From Toxotes chatareus (lineage: Eukaryota; Chordata; Actinopteri; Toxotidae): a stretch of DNA of 64,000 nucleotides. The stretch lies in the NCBI GenBank assembly GCA_016801885.1, contig CM028895.1, positions 18,744,001-18,808,000 of the forward strand, given 5' to 3'. Shown one piece after another: positions 48,933 through 62,399 of the stretch. The notes beneath the pieces were generated by a model that saw only the letters and a program-made list of their open reading frames with translations, had not been told where the DNA came from and made no database searches. The position numbers and the translations under genes were made by a program. Every line of letters starts with the position of its first letter. Position 1 is the stretch's first letter.

Positions 48933-48949
48933 CCCCCCCCCCCCCCCCC
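48933..48949. repeat. poly(C) tract (17 nt)
   Basis: A C run on the plus strand. Such G/C homopolymers are uncommon and prone to length error. Confidence 0.9.
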
Positions 48950-49756
48950 GCGTTTCTTTTAATACTTCACTGTACACTCCAGCAACTTTGATCTAAAAGT
49001 TAAAAGATTATGATTGTTAATATACTTGAAATGAATGAAACTATCCAGAAATAATCATTATTGATCACATAAAAGAACTGTGTAACTTCTGATCCAAGCT
49101 TTCCTCTTGACAAATTTCTGTTATGTTGTAACTTCAGTAGGATTGAGTGCTTGTCTGTGGGTTGACACAACTCTCTGACCTCTGTGGCTTTTGACAATGT
49201 TGCAAAACCCATTAAATGTGCACTGTCATCAAGACTTAAAAACAAGGCCGTTTTTCCTCTTCCTGAAAAAAAAAAAAAAAAGAAGACATTTTTCTAATTA
49301 CTCAGTGTGGTTTTCATCTGCAACTGTTGTTGTCACCGGCAAAACATCCTGCTCGGGCTCAGTGCGACACACCTAGAGAACAAGCATGAATTGAGCAGAA
49401 AACTCTTCTATCTTGCTGCCAGCATTCAGCCAACGCTGTTAAATCACAAATGAAATGATTTCTAAAGGAGAGGCCATTCGTGGTAAGAGGAAGGAAGGCT
49501 GGCTTGTGTCTGCATTGCAACAAAGAAACTGTAACTTTGGAAGCAACTGAGTAATGAATTCAAAATCTGAAGTGGCTTTAAACACAGAAATGAGAACTGA
49601 TTTTTTTTTTTCCCCCCATGCTCTAACAAGAGGTCACGATTCAACTGTTTTCTTCACACCTTGAAAAAAAAAACATTTCTGAATGTCAGCGTTCATTTAA
49701 ACGAAGAACATCCTCAGTGTGTTGCATCAAAATAAGCAACAAAACACCTTCCCTTT

Positions 49757-49982
49757 AAGATTGTAAGAGATGATTAAAGCTGTGCAGTGTTTTTTTTTGG
49801 GGACTTTCCACTCTGACCACAGAAGGTTCACTAACATCCATGGCGGAGGCTCCCCATTCTTCATGCTGCTGATAAGCTAAACAGCCTTTCAGAAGGTCAC
49901 TGAGTTGCTGATATTGATCCTGAGATAATATATGCAAGGCAGCCACCTCTGAGCCATGCAGCTGATTCTCACCAGGCTCTGC
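49757..49982 (-). other. protein-like open frame, candidate exon or pseudo-exon
   Basis: On the minus strand a frame open from 49982 encodes SAEPGENQLHGSEVAALHIL then SQDQYQQLSDLLKGCLAYQQ and HEEWGASAMDVSEP, ending at a TAA. There is no ATG at its beginning, but a possible acceptor (pyrimidine-containing tract, then AATCAGCAG) precedes it. The Gln/Glu/Leu-rich composition looks more like protein than the chance frames around it. No family was recognised and no donor is clear. Confidence 0.25.
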
Positions 49983-52900
49983 TGATTACATACCGGGGAA
50001 TGTGAAAGCATAATGACAGCCTTTCTTTGCCCCGTTTGATCTCACTGAAATAAGGATATCTGAATGATATTTAATGGGCAATTAATTCCAAAACATAGGT
50101 CCTCTCCTGAAGTACACATGATAATACAATGTGGTAGGGTAGGTTAAGTTTTGATGACAGAAGAAGTTCTGTCACACGGTGTCATCTCAAGCTACAACTG
50201 GACTCATTATGCTCAAGTTCATCTACAAATGGATCAAGTGCTTTTCTCTCCAGATAGAAATCAATACCGTCTCCCTGTGCTTCGATCGGAGGACTGAGCA
50301 AAGACAACACAGCATCAATTTCCTGAACTGAGAAGCTCAACACAGAGGAGAGATTCATGCATGAGATTCAACCCGGACTCTGGATCTAATAAAAGTGCCT
50401 GACCTGGGGAGGCTCCTACTCTGGACCCCATCAATGTGGTGTCCTTAGTAGCACTCGTGGTCAGGTGATGTGAGTAACCTAGGTTCGGCTGCAGCCGAGC
50501 CATGGACCATCCCTGACACTGACACTGACACTGATGAATGGGACCGGCTGAGAAAGCGAGCACGCCCACAATGCATTTGAAGCGCAGCACAAACCTGCAT
50601 CTATCTGCAATCGGGCCTAATTAACACTAGAGCTACTTCATCTCCCAGCAATGGAAAGGTCCAAGGCAGTGACCTCAGCCACGTGAATCAATACTCAAAC
50701 CACTGCCTTTTAAAAGAAACAGAGCACAAGCCGCATGGAAACCATCAGAAACAACTGGATTACACACTAAGAAACTCATTATCAGAGCAGCCAACATCTG
50801 CATCAAAAATGCATTGAGGATTATGTCTGTGACATCAGGAAAATATTGAGACAGAAAGGGGTGAAAGAAAAAAATCTTTAGCTCTGATCAACAAAAAGAC
50901 AAGTGTAAAATGCTGAACCTGACGGTCAGCACTCTAAGCCAGGTGTCTGAGGTCAGGCGTCTGCAACATGTCCTCAAAACCTGGTATCACTGTGGTGCCT
51001 TGCCGTTGCATGTAACATAACAACACTCTAGACGCTATATATAGATGTATCTTGCTGACTAATCACTCTTGAAAGCTCAGCTCAAAGTACAAAATCGTGT
51101 TTTACTAAAGCAAAGAAAGGCAGCCTGTTCAGAAAATGATTAGGATCACAGAAATGCCGTCAGTTTCACTGGAGCTACCTGTTGCATAGACTTTACCAGA
51201 CTAGACTTAACTTTTATTTGTTAGAAATCATCTTTGCCCTCTGTACAATGTCACCAGAACAACCCCCCCCCAAAACAATCAAGCGGTGAAAGCATCAGCT
51301 GTTAGCATACGTTGGCATTACCTCAGAAAAGCATCAGCACAGATCCAGTCATCTTGTTATTCCAGTCTTTGCTCTAACAACTTTCTAATGTCTCTCACTG
51401 TATGTTACCGACAGCATCTAGCCTATCAGTGTCTGTGGGTGGTGAGTATGACTGAGCAAATGAGGTATGTGTGAGCGCGCGTGTGTGTGTGTGCGTGTGA
51501 TAGTTTTGTATGTGTGATGGCATACCAGAGTATTTTTGGGCCCTGCCTGCTTAAATGCAGCTTGCATGAATCATGACTTCCCACATAGTAGGTCAGTGAG
51601 CACGGTGAGTCATATTGCTGTCTTATATGGTAACACACTGCACATGTGATAGAAACACTGGGGTTATCTATAGACTGGGCTCGCTGTTTCAAATGTCTGA
51701 AGCAAAGCTGCTCTGTCTCAGCTCTGTCTTGGCCTTCAGATGATACGACAGCTCATTTGAATTCATTTACTCTCATCTTTGATGTGTCTGACAGCTTTGA
51801 TATTTGCAAATTTGAAGTTCAGTTTTAAACAGTCAGCCCAACATTTGGGTATGACTCATCATGACTTAGACCCAGGTGGGGTTTCATTTCAGCCTTAAAT
51901 GTAAATACCACATTACTGCACAACTTACTGCATTTCTTACTTCATACTTGACATTCACACTGATAAAGTACACCTGCTCTCAAAATAATGTGTTTGTCTA
52001 AACCTCTTCCTGTGCGATTGGCTGAATCAACAAGGAAACAGGTTGGGTGTTTGCAGACATCTCATTCTGCAAGCAGAGAAAACCACCTGACGATAGAAGC
52101 AACATATCAAAACCATCCCTGCCAAGAGGGAAAGCGGTCTTTGAGGGATTGGATTAGGATAAGTGGAGTGTTTTCCAGCAGTAGCCAGAGAAGGAGCAGA
52201 TCTTGTGCTAATTGGTCCAGTCAGTGATGGGCAGGCCAAGGGGCTGCTAGCATGAGTGTGACCAAGAAGGGATTACATGCTGAATTATTAATGTGGCCCC
52301 GGTGGAAGTGGATGGAGTAAAGAGTGTGGGGGGGGGCAGGGTTGAGGTGGAAGCCTTTATTTGAAACAATAGATTCTGCACATGCATAAAAAAAAAAAAA
52401 AAAAAAGTAACCGTCATTTTGACAAAAAACGAACGCTCAGAGCTCTCATGGAAAAAAAAAAACCAAGTGGAAAGTCTCTCCACAGGAAAGAGTTGACACA
52501 GAGGCATCGCCCACGTCAAACCCTTCAAAAGCCACGTCTTTGTGCGTGTGTGTGTGTGCGTGCGTGGGTGTGTGTGCGCGTGCAATTGTGTGTGCACGCC
52601 TGAGTGGGCTGGAGGGTACAAGTCTGTTGATATGGCAAAGAAAAGCAGCTTTTCACACATTATTCTCGCATGTGCGACATCTCAGGTTTTAAGAATACAT
52701 ACGAGTGCTTTTGCTGCTGTGGCAAACACACATGAATGTGCAGAACTGGAGCAGCGGTGGAAATATCGGGCGAGATCAAAAGGCTGCAGAGCCAGGCTGC
52801 GATGAAGATGAAAGACGGCTTCTACTGATGCAACTGATTGTGATGCACTAACAAGCACACAAGACACATGGAGCTGGACACCACTGAGGCTTCCTCACAT

Positions 52901-53119
52901 CGAATTCTTTCTTTTTTTATTTGTCTATGTGCTGTTGACACATCTCGTTCCGAAGTTGTAGCTGCCGTGAGAAACCACATACTGGAGACTGTCCAAACTG
53001 CCTCGTTCAACAATGCACTCGGCAGTTATTGTTTTCTTCCTTCACAAAGTCAGAAAAGACACTGTGCATACAGCTGTCATTCATACTAGCTGTTTGTCAA
53101 TGACACCAGCATCTTCACT

Positions 53120-53142
53120 AAAAAAAAAAAAAAAAAAAAAAA
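53120..53142. repeat. poly(A) tract
   Basis: A homopolymer run of 23 A. Confidence 0.9.
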
Positions 53143-53263
53143 GGAACATGTGACAACATTCTTGGAAATGCACAAAACATTTAAGCAGGTAAAAGTCTGG
53201 CTGTGATCAAAATCTCTTTATCAGCAGAGATCTGCCAAAGGAAGCGGCATGAAAACAGCTCTG

Positions 53264-53288
53264 CAACAACAACAACAACAACAACAAC
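53264..53288. repeat. (CAA)n microsatellite
   Basis: About eight CAA units. Confidence 0.9.
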
Positions 53289-53500
53289 GATAACATGACT
53301 AGGCTAAGAAGACTGTCACTCACCTTACAAAAGTGCACCTATCCAGCAACGATATCCACTGAAGATGCACATACATCGGTTAGGATTTAAAGATCTAAGT
53401 AATGCCAAAGAGTGCTGTTTTCCCCGTTCTTTAATAATAACATAGCAATAACAAGGTTATATGTAGTATAAAAGTCATCCAGTGAGCTCATCTGTGCACA

Positions 53501-53532
53501 TACTGAGAGGCCATACTGATGGCCTCTCAGTA
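53501..53532. repeat. perfect 14-bp hairpin with 4-nt loop
   Basis: TACTGAGAGGCCAT at 53501-53514 and ATGGCCTCTCAGTA at 53519-53532 are exact complements separated by ACTG. The sequence could form a very stable cruciform or RNA hairpin. Confidence 0.9.
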
Positions 53533-56500
53533 GTAGCATAGAAAATGTAGTGGTGTGCCAGATAACTATAGCATAGAGCTATTTATCTACTATTCAATCT
53601 CATTTTATTCGTCCAGTCTTATCTGCCTTTCATCAAAAATTGACATTTCACTCGTTAATCTGTAGCTCTGTCTGAGCTGATGTAAAGTGCCGGCTCACTC
53701 TGGAAAACCCAAGCGAAACCTAATCTGAAGGGGACCCAAGACAATACTGGGGCTGAGATGATCAACTCAACAACTGGCAGCAGCATATGATAGGACACCA
53801 GTTACACAAGCAGCTGTGAGAAAGATTAACAGAGACTTGTGTTTGATGTTTTCCAAGTTAAATGACCATATGGGTTGTTTGTCCCTACCCCTACATATGA
53901 TCCTTAGGAGCGTACTGTACCTTTCTGACTTGCAGCCTCCCTGGCTTTCTGAGATAATCAGACAGGTCACATCGAGACCTAAACGTCATTCAGGCAGTGC
54001 ATGTCCACAGATCTGCTGAACAGCCGCTGCTGTCAGTTTACTCCGTCTGCAGTGATGCCAGCATGAGGGGCAGTGGGGGAATAGAGGCTGAGCTGAGAAG
54101 CTCACTCACATTACCCAGCCAGAGAACAGCCATACCAGGTTAGATGACCCACTGGCAGCAGCAGCCGCACAGAGTGAGAGAGAGCTAATTAGGGAAGTGA
54201 TGTGAGGGTGAAAATATACACACACACACACACACAGGGGAAGTAAACTGGACTGTGTGACCAGTTGGTGTACTACAGACTTGCCTACACATTCATATCT
54301 TCATGCTTTTGTCTTTAACTGACAAGAGCTCTGACATCCAGCTCCTCTGCAGTGTGAATATGTTGCTCAAACACGAAAGAATCATGTGACGATACCACAA
54401 AGTAGACACAACAATCATGTGATCATCATGTGAAGTAGTTGCTTTAGGTTAGTGGCACACGTTTGCATCAGGTTAAGGTTAAGGAAATGAAGAAAGGTCA
54501 GCTCTGAACTCACAGTACACTAACCACCACTGCAACAGCAAATATGCTTTAATATAAGAAAGTCAAAGCTGCTCAGATTCTGTTTTTTGATCAACATAAT
54601 GACAAAACCTTCATACTGAACATTACAGAGTTACATTACTAATGTTTTCATAGTAATCGCTGGTCAACTGAAAGCACATATTTACAGAGAGGTAGGCTGA
54701 TAACTGTGTTTACACTGTTTAACCAAATCTAAGGTTCTTTCCTAACCTTAGCAAAGTCTCTTACCAGCCTGAACCTAACAACACGTGGCGCACGACAGGA
54801 AGCTTGGTCTCTGGTGTCTCTGGAGTCTTTGTATGTAGTGCTTTGTATGTACCACCCTACAGCCCCCCTTACTCCCCCTTACTGATTCTTCACAGGAATG
54901 CTGCATGTCTGTACACTCCATGGACACGCTGAAGCTCCATACTCAGTTCACGCGATGACAACTGACCCTCGTCCATCACAGCTGAGGAGATTCCTGACTG
55001 AGCTAGTCAGTGGAAGCTTGAGATGACCCAAAAATTGCAAAATCATTCTTCAGAGACCAGAAACTGATCGCAGCATCACACAGGCCAAGAGTCTTAGAGA
55101 TTAACCCATGTATTCCAAAGTGTCTGGACTCTTTTCCAAAAGGTTGCAACAGGCTCATCTGCAAGAGGCTGACTGGTTATGTCTGCCACATATGCCACAT
55201 ACTCTCTTCTCTTCGTACACATAGCACGTTTCTGTATCTTTCACCATATTTGGTGAAACATGGCAGTTGTTTGCGAGTTTCATGCTGCAAAATATCACAA
55301 AAGACAACTCTGTCTCCTATAAATGACATTCATACACAACAATGTACGGTACAGAATTTATGATACTGAACATATGAGTAAAATATTCACAAATACATTT
55401 GTTTTCCGCCAGAAATTACACAATCTTGCACTACAATATCCACTTGTAGTGACTATTGTTAAACTGTTTTATGATTATGTTTAGACTCACACAGCACTTA
55501 AAGTTCACGTTAGGAAAAGGCTGTAGTCTGGTTTAATACTGAACAAGTTCCCACTAACTTCAGACATAATGTGTTATTGACATTTAAGCATAACAGTGAT
55601 CTTTCCCTAACCTCAACCAAAGTGCTTTTGTTACAGTTTAGCTGTATATAGGTATCATTTCTATGAGATAGGGCTCTGGCATTGTGTCATAAACATGTGC
55701 CTGTTACGTCAAATGCTGTAGACTGTAAGCTCCCGTAACAGGCTGAATTTACAACGCACTTGTATGTGTGTCATTATCTACTGTAAAGCATCAGTTCAGA
55801 GAATGTATCATAGGTCAGCCAGAGCTGTCAAAGTACGTCAACACAAAACTTGACTGCCTCAAATCAAGTGCGATGGCACAGAATGAAAGGTTATGGTTTC
55901 AAGTGTGCGCAGATGTGACACAGTGCGGTTTAGTGGCTTTTGGCAATCTTGATGACTCAAACCGAGAAAAGAAAGTAGTGCTTATTGATTGGACCCCTTC
56001 GCACGCCTAAACATCACAAAGCACAGTGGAAATATTTGCTGGGAGGATGAGCTGTGTCAGCTGAGATCAGAATGTCAAACGTTTGAGGCTTTAATTTTGA
56101 TCGATCGATTAATGCTTTGAAAGAACAAGATTTATCGGGTGAGAATATATATTTCTAAATGCAGCGGATTCAAGACGCCTCCTTTTAAAATTCCTTAGAC
56201 GCTCGAGCTACTCAAGCCTGTGATGAAATCCATCTCGTAGTGACAGAGCATTTCTGTTTTCTGTTTTTTTTTTTTTATTGCATCACCTTTTTTTCTGTCA
56301 TAGGCTGGCACTAAAAAAAAAAAACATAGCTCTCAGTCATCAAGTCCTTCCCAATGTAATTATTGTGCTTGGATCCAACCTATGATTTATTCTGACAAGG
56401 GTGGGCCAAATGTTATGCAGCCGTTAGAGCAACATGTTAAACACAGTGTTGCAATCTGACTTTCGTGTTTGCTGTGCACTTTCACATGATGGCAATAGAA

Positions 56501-56734
56501 AGTCAGACATTCTTACAAAGCACAATGAGAGACAGCTTTACATTATGGCACACAGAATTTGGAGTATTTACCAAAAGATGACTGAGAGCATTTAACAGTT
56601 ATCAAAGGTTCCTGAGAACAGACTTTAAAATGCTGTGTCCACGAAACAGTATGTGACGCTTAGTTATGAGATATAAGTAAATCTACTTCATGCATTATCA
56701 CTTTCAGAATAGTTCCAGATTCAGTCTCTGTCTG

Positions 56735-56815
56735 TGAGTTCGGTGCAGAGCTGCAGTCGGGACACGGTTAGCCTTGCTTTGCATAAAGACTGAAGATGGA
56801 AAGCAAGCAACTGGT
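56735..56815. mobile_element. GCTTAGCTTAGC-family MITE, fragment 3
   Basis: GGTTAGCCTTGCTTTGCATA then AAGACTGAAGATGGAAAGCA is a decayed left arm of the same family as at 20810-21300. Confidence 0.45.
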
Positions 56816-57156
56816 GTGACGTGGTTTTGCTCTGCAAAAACCACTTCACACCCAGTCTGACCAGTCAGAGAGAGAGGGAAGGTGTAGTGGTGGCAGGACA
56901 AGCTACGAGACATTGAGGAGCCTGAGGTACAGCAGCCGAGTCAGGGCTAGCTTCGTCTTTGACATGACAAAAGTCAAATCCGTAATTTTTCCACATTCTT
57001 TTTCACTGGAATTTTCAATTTCAGTGAAATGTTTTAATGTGTTTAACTAAAATATTTACATAAAAAAAAAAATCAGCAGAATTGTTCACAGCACAACAGA
57101 CATTTACACCCTGACGACATGGTTGCTTCATACAAAGCCCCCACTCTGCTGTACTT

Positions 57157-57183
57157 CCATATAACCACTGTGTGGTTATATGG
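57157..57183. repeat. perfect 12-bp hairpin with 3-nt loop
   Basis: CCATATAACCAC and GTGGTTATATGG are exact complements separated by TGT. Confidence 0.9.
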
Positions 57184-58177
57184 CCTGTGAAAGTGCAGGC
57201 CACAGGTCAAATAACCCACTTTCAGTCTTGGCTCTTGGCAGATCAATATTTATCTCTGGGACTATTGATCTCTTTTTTGATTAAAACACGGAATTGTAAC
57301 AAGTTCAAGGAGAAGGACACAGAGTGCAAAAGCAGGCAGGTAATTGTGGACGAGCCACAGAAACCTGAGCTCACGCGGACACTGTACGGCAGGACCTCAG
57401 CACAGTACGGTGCAGACACGACGGTATGTACTGGATGACATTTTTCTGAGCGACGTGTGATTGATTTTTCCATCACGGCTGGAAATGACTAATCCAATAA
57501 TCAGCTGAAAGCACCATATCTATAGGCAACACACAGCAAGTCAGAGCTGGGCTATTTGTTTTCACCTATTGATCCTCTCCTGGTGTGATTTAGGTCTTCA
57601 CACACTTAAAAGAGGAGCCTCAAATCAAAAGATTCTTCAGGGCTGTGACTGAAGGAGAAACGCTCAACAGACTCTTTGTTAAATATCCAATTTAAAATGA
57701 AAATCAAAAGTCATTCATCATTCATTGCAGTATGGTCTTTTCAGTGACTCTGCAGCTTGTGAGTGCAGACGAGCCTGTGTAGAGCCATTTGTTAGTGTCA
57801 TTATGGCTGAGACTAATGAATATGATGCCAAACTGAGTGCTCATATCTTCATCTATCCATCTCCTTATAAAGATTAAAAAAACAAACAAAAAAAAAAACC
57901 CAAACCTATATTAAAGACAGAATATCTTGATGTGACAGAAGCCATTTAGAATTCACCTGCACTCCTTTCCTGCATGTAAATTTCCCTTTCAGAGCAAACA
58001 TGAAAAGAGTGACTGAGGGGAATTTTTAACGCTCTGTTTTATCCTCCAGTCGATCAAAGGGGAATTAATCTTACTATACAAATGATTTATTTTAAAGTGT
58101 AGGTGGTTCAGATTGGGAGCCAATTTCCCATCAGTCACTGTGTTAAAGTCAGCATCAGAGAGCTGTTCTGTTTTTCC

Positions 58178-58345
58178 TTTAAAGATGCGCCAGTCAATAT
58201 TTTTCATATGAACAATGCATCAACCAGAGGTAGATCCCTGTAAAAGCTCTGATAAACCACCTGCCCTGCACCAAACAACTGACCGACAAAGTCTAGCTAG
58301 TGAACATCATAATAATATTGAATCCCTAATTTAGTCCACCAGCTG
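58178..58345. mobile_element. MITE copy C, partial (TAAAGYTGCACTAAT family)
   Basis: The fragment begins TTTAAAGATGCGCCAGTCAA and continues with GTAAAAGCTCTGATAAACCA and CTAGCTAGTGAACAT, which align with phrases in the copy at 10599-11116. The right end is missing. Confidence 0.5.
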
Positions 58346-58599
58346 GATGCGCCACTCTGTGTACTACAAAATTACTGCAGTAAAAACCTACATGGCTGTA
58401 CTTAAAAGTAGTACTTTACACTCCTCAGCTGAACAGGTAGCAGAAATACCCAGAGTCCTGCTGCCCCAACAAAGGTCCCCCTCCTCTGCCATTCTCACCA
58501 AGTGCAGAGAAAACATTACACTGGCTGACAGAGAAAGCCTGTCTTCTTCCCAGATCAGCCCTGAGAAGCCTCTGGGGAAAAAAAAAAAAAAAAACACAG

Positions 58600-58980
58600 A
58601 CGCAAGCTGCTGCTATTTGCGGATGAGAGACAGCACTGGCTGAAAGGACATGCTGGACGATGGTCTGCGGGAGGACATTGGCTTTTCTAGTGGCGTACAG
58701 TTCTTGGAAGGCATGATTGATGCACATCTCCGCTTGAGCGTCCTAAGCGTTTTAGCTCGCCTGTGGCCGCACAGCTGCCACACGGTGGACGCGGCCTGCG
58801 AGAAGGCCACTCTCAGGCTCCAAACGGGACTAAATGGCCCTTCTATATCCTACCACAGTTTCCTGACCGAGGTCAACCTCTCCGCGCACCACAAATTACT
58901 CCCTGAAATGCAGGGCAGACACGGCCACAGAGAGTTTGCCATTTGCTTGTTTATGGTTCAGACTGTGCACTAAGTCCCCT
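58600..58980. promoter_or_regulatory. GC-richer island, possible conserved element or bach2 5' exon
   Basis: This stretch is clearly more GC-rich and CpG-containing than its surroundings and is open in several frames on both strands (107 codons plus strand 58650-58973; 65 codons minus strand 58613-58810). On the minus strand the segment GTGGCCTTCTCGCAG could act as an acceptor. Overlapping open frames with no recognisable protein suggest constrained non-coding sequence or a 5' UTR exon rather than a protein. This is inference. Confidence 0.25.
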
Positions 58981-60519
58981 ATCATAAGAGGCTATTTTTA
59001 GCTGCTTAATCCTTCAGTGGATTTATAACGGCCCAGACTGGCCAGATGACAAAAATAAACATAAAAAGCTTCATGTTAAAGCATATACTGGGTTTATGTC
59101 TGATCTTTCATTATTTTTTTTCCCTTTAAATTTCCATTATGAAAAAAAAAAAAATGTCTGCATCATGCAGTCATGGTTATATGTCAGCGTTATAATGGAA
59201 CATTACTGGGACAGTAACCAGGCAGCAAGTGTTAAAAACAACAGGTTTGTCATGGAGAGCTTCTGATTAATTTCTTTCATAACTGCTGGACGCGTCTGGA
59301 CGCACAGACTCTGGACATTCTGCTCTGCTAAGCATTAAGTGAGCAGCTAATCTGCTGAGGTGGGTGGGAACAAACATGACCACACACAGGCTGCATTAAC
59401 CCCCGCCCCTCAGGATTTTTATCAGGAACAAACTCTGCTAACTGTGTAGAATCCTGCAGACATTAACATAAAGAGGCCGGGCTGGGCCTAAACTGCTTGG
59501 TCTTTAATAGCTTTAAAGCATCACACTGGGACCCGGGCCCTGTTTTCCCATCATTATTCTATCGTTCCATCTTGCTTGGCAGGGTGAGCTGCTACGGGTC
59601 AAGGGGCGTCCGAAGAAATCCACAACTAAAACACAATACATGCTGTTGTCAACATATTCATACATGCTGAAAGATATACTTTCTCACGATTTTAAGTTTA
59701 CAAATGACCTAAAACTTGGAAACCTGTAGCTAGGCAGCCAGGGAAGAGAAAACAACAAAGTGTTAAATCACAGCCAAGCTGGCAATATATTATAGAGGAA
59801 AGCCAACACTTTAGAGGATAGACTATAACTGTATTTTAACTGGCAGATCTCATTACAGAGTGAACCATCAGCATACAGAAAAAGACATGCTTTGGATGGT
59901 TTTGTCTTTGCAAATCTTGTTGTGTCGTTTTATATAAGAACATACTGACAGATGCTTACACCAACCAAAAAGGGAAACCAAAGAAAACATACAGATAATA
60001 TGCTAATATGATCTGGGAACATATATATATACACAAGCCACAGCAGGATATTTCAACCACAGCGTTCTGAGGTAAAACTAAAACTGAGTGTGGCTGAAAC
60101 GTCAGTAATAACCTGTCATTGCGGAACTACATCAAAGTAGTCAAAGCTGAGCCAGGAATTCTGGTTTTAGTGACGTCATGAGATCTCAGATCTCTAATCT
60201 GGTGAGTACAATGTTGATATCAGTGAAGAATAACTGCCAAAACGATCAGAAATAATTATAATAATACTAATTATCCCAAGATGGAGAGCCCCAGTAAAAA
60301 ACAAACAAAAAAAACAAGCCCATAGGTCGAGTGTGCCAGCAGCTTAGTGTTAGTGGCCGCAGCGTTCATGACAGGAGCAAAGGAGGAAGTCAGGTGACGT
60401 GGTCTAAAACACAACAAAGTTCCTGTTAGGAGGAGGGTTGGGGTGGATGGATGGATGGATGGGTCGACAAAACAAAGGACTCTGACACGACAGGCCACTG
60501 CTCGTTTCCTGTTTTAAAC

Positions 60520-60715
60520 CGACAGTCATCATTCCTTTGAAATATGACCGTTTCACAACCTTAACCGCATGTTTATCATTGTAACCACGACAATGAAGGT
60601 CCTCTAACCTCAAAGAAAGTAGTTTTTGTTCCTAAAACCAACCAAAATGTGATTGTTCCATAGCCTTAACCATGTATTCATTACTGTAACCATGACAATG
60701 AAGGTTGGGTGCACC
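60520..60715. repeat. diverged tandem duplication (CCTTAACC...TGTAACCAYGACAATGAAGGT)
   Basis: Two copies about 108 bases apart share CCTTAACC, then ATT(G/A)(T/C)TGTAACCA(C/T)GACAATGAAGGT. They belong to a CTTAACC-rich repeat type seen elsewhere in the window (about 54.5, 54.75 and 63.25 kb). Confidence 0.6.
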
Positions 60716-61715
60716 TGCTGCTAAATGGGCGCCTGAGGGTAGGGACAAATGACCTATAATGGTCTTACAGATCGGAGGACTTGGAGAAAGATAATGAGGT
60801 GCTTTGTTTATAAATGCAGGTGTGGCCACATCATCAGCTTCCCCTGATGACGGCCATCTTTGTTTGCAATATCATCCATCATATTATGAAGTATGGAGGT
60901 TTTTAAATTTGCTCTGTTTTCCATTGTGTCTGTAAGTCAGCCAGAACTACTCATATGTAAAGGGCAAACTGGAGGTGTTGTTCCACATGTCAGGCCCCTC
61001 CATGGTGAGGTCCAACTGATGTCCCACTTCCCTGTGCCCAGTATGTTCTAACGTAAAGCCAGCCATCGACTCACAGCCTATATCAGCTCAATAACCGTGG
61101 TCACGTGCGCTTCAGCCACAGTATATCCATGAACATTTTCTAGCTTAAGCTGACACAAGGCAAACAGTTAAATCTGTTAGCCATATATGATCACAGGGGA
61201 CTTTCACAGTCTTATTCTGTTTCTGGGGTTTTGGTTTGTCTGTTGGGATTTTTACTTTGCTTTGAGTAAGCAAAATATTTCCAGTTTTGGCTCCTGGCAG
61301 CATGTTGGCAAACTGGTTTTGGTGGAAACTAGATTCAATTCAAGACAAGCAGGACTGTTTTTAACTCTGGATATTTTCTGTTTGCTTTAATTGACAGGAG
61401 ATACACGCTGCTGAGAGTCTGGCCAATATCTAATAACTGATACAGCACCGCTACTGCAGAGCATTTACACAGTTTCACTGACTGAAAGCATGGATGGTTT
61501 GGATTGATCCCATTCAGCCTCCCCTCTGAGGGTTTAAGTACGTCTATGTGTTATTCAATCTCAAAACTCCAGCCTGAGCCTGGTTATGGCATCGGCTTTG
61601 GAATAAAAAAATAACATTAATGCAGAGGTGAACCTCTGTTTTTAAGAAAGTTTTCAGTTCGATCAGCAGCACACACACAATCTCATTTTCTCATTGTGTA
61701 TATGTGTGTGTGTGG

Positions 61716-61716
61716 C

Positions 61717-61747
<31 letters not shown>
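61716..61747. repeat. (CTGT)n microsatellite
   Basis: Eight CTGT units following a short TG run. Confidence 0.95.
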
Positions 61748-62399
61748 GGTTTTTGGGGTGTGAAAATGATTTTATAACTGCCTGGTCAAAAATGACCCTA
61801 AGATAACCTGTACTCTGGTGACTTTCATAGAAATATGAGAAAAGGCAGTGTTTCACTTTTTCTAACCCTGGGCTCTCTCTAAGAAAAGTCATCACATTTC
61901 AAGCTGAAGAACAGATCATTCAGGGTTTTTTTTTTCTTCGCTGCTAAACGCAGGGTTTTTCTGTGTTTCAGCATGAGTGCAGTTTAGTCGTGTGGCTCAG
62001 CAGAGCCTCACTCATCTCGTTTGGTGAACTCCTCTCACCTCTGCAGCTCACAGAGCTCGTAAAAGCCCCAGCCCAGACTTCACCTGTCAGGGCAACAGCC
62101 CAGAGTGAGTCATGGTCCATTCATCAGCCCTGCACTGGCTGAAGGTTATTTGAGGGAAGGGTTGACGTCAGCTAAACTGCTAGACTGCTGCTGCTTTACC
62201 CTCCTCGAATTTTTATGTCCAAAAAGACACATCACCGTTCTTTGCTCACGATTTAAGAATTAACAATCACAGTCGCACTAGGCGATGTAAACATTGCCAT
62301 ACCAGATATCATTAGATGGTATATGTGACAAGCTGACTTATTCTGAACTCTTTCACATCCTGTGTGACTGTCGTAATCTTGTTTCAAACAGTTGCTCGG

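Noticed and set aside
55768..56010. An 80-codon plus-strand frame with fairly protein-like composition
   Set aside because: No family was recognised, there are no splice sites or start context, and it stands alone. It may be chance.
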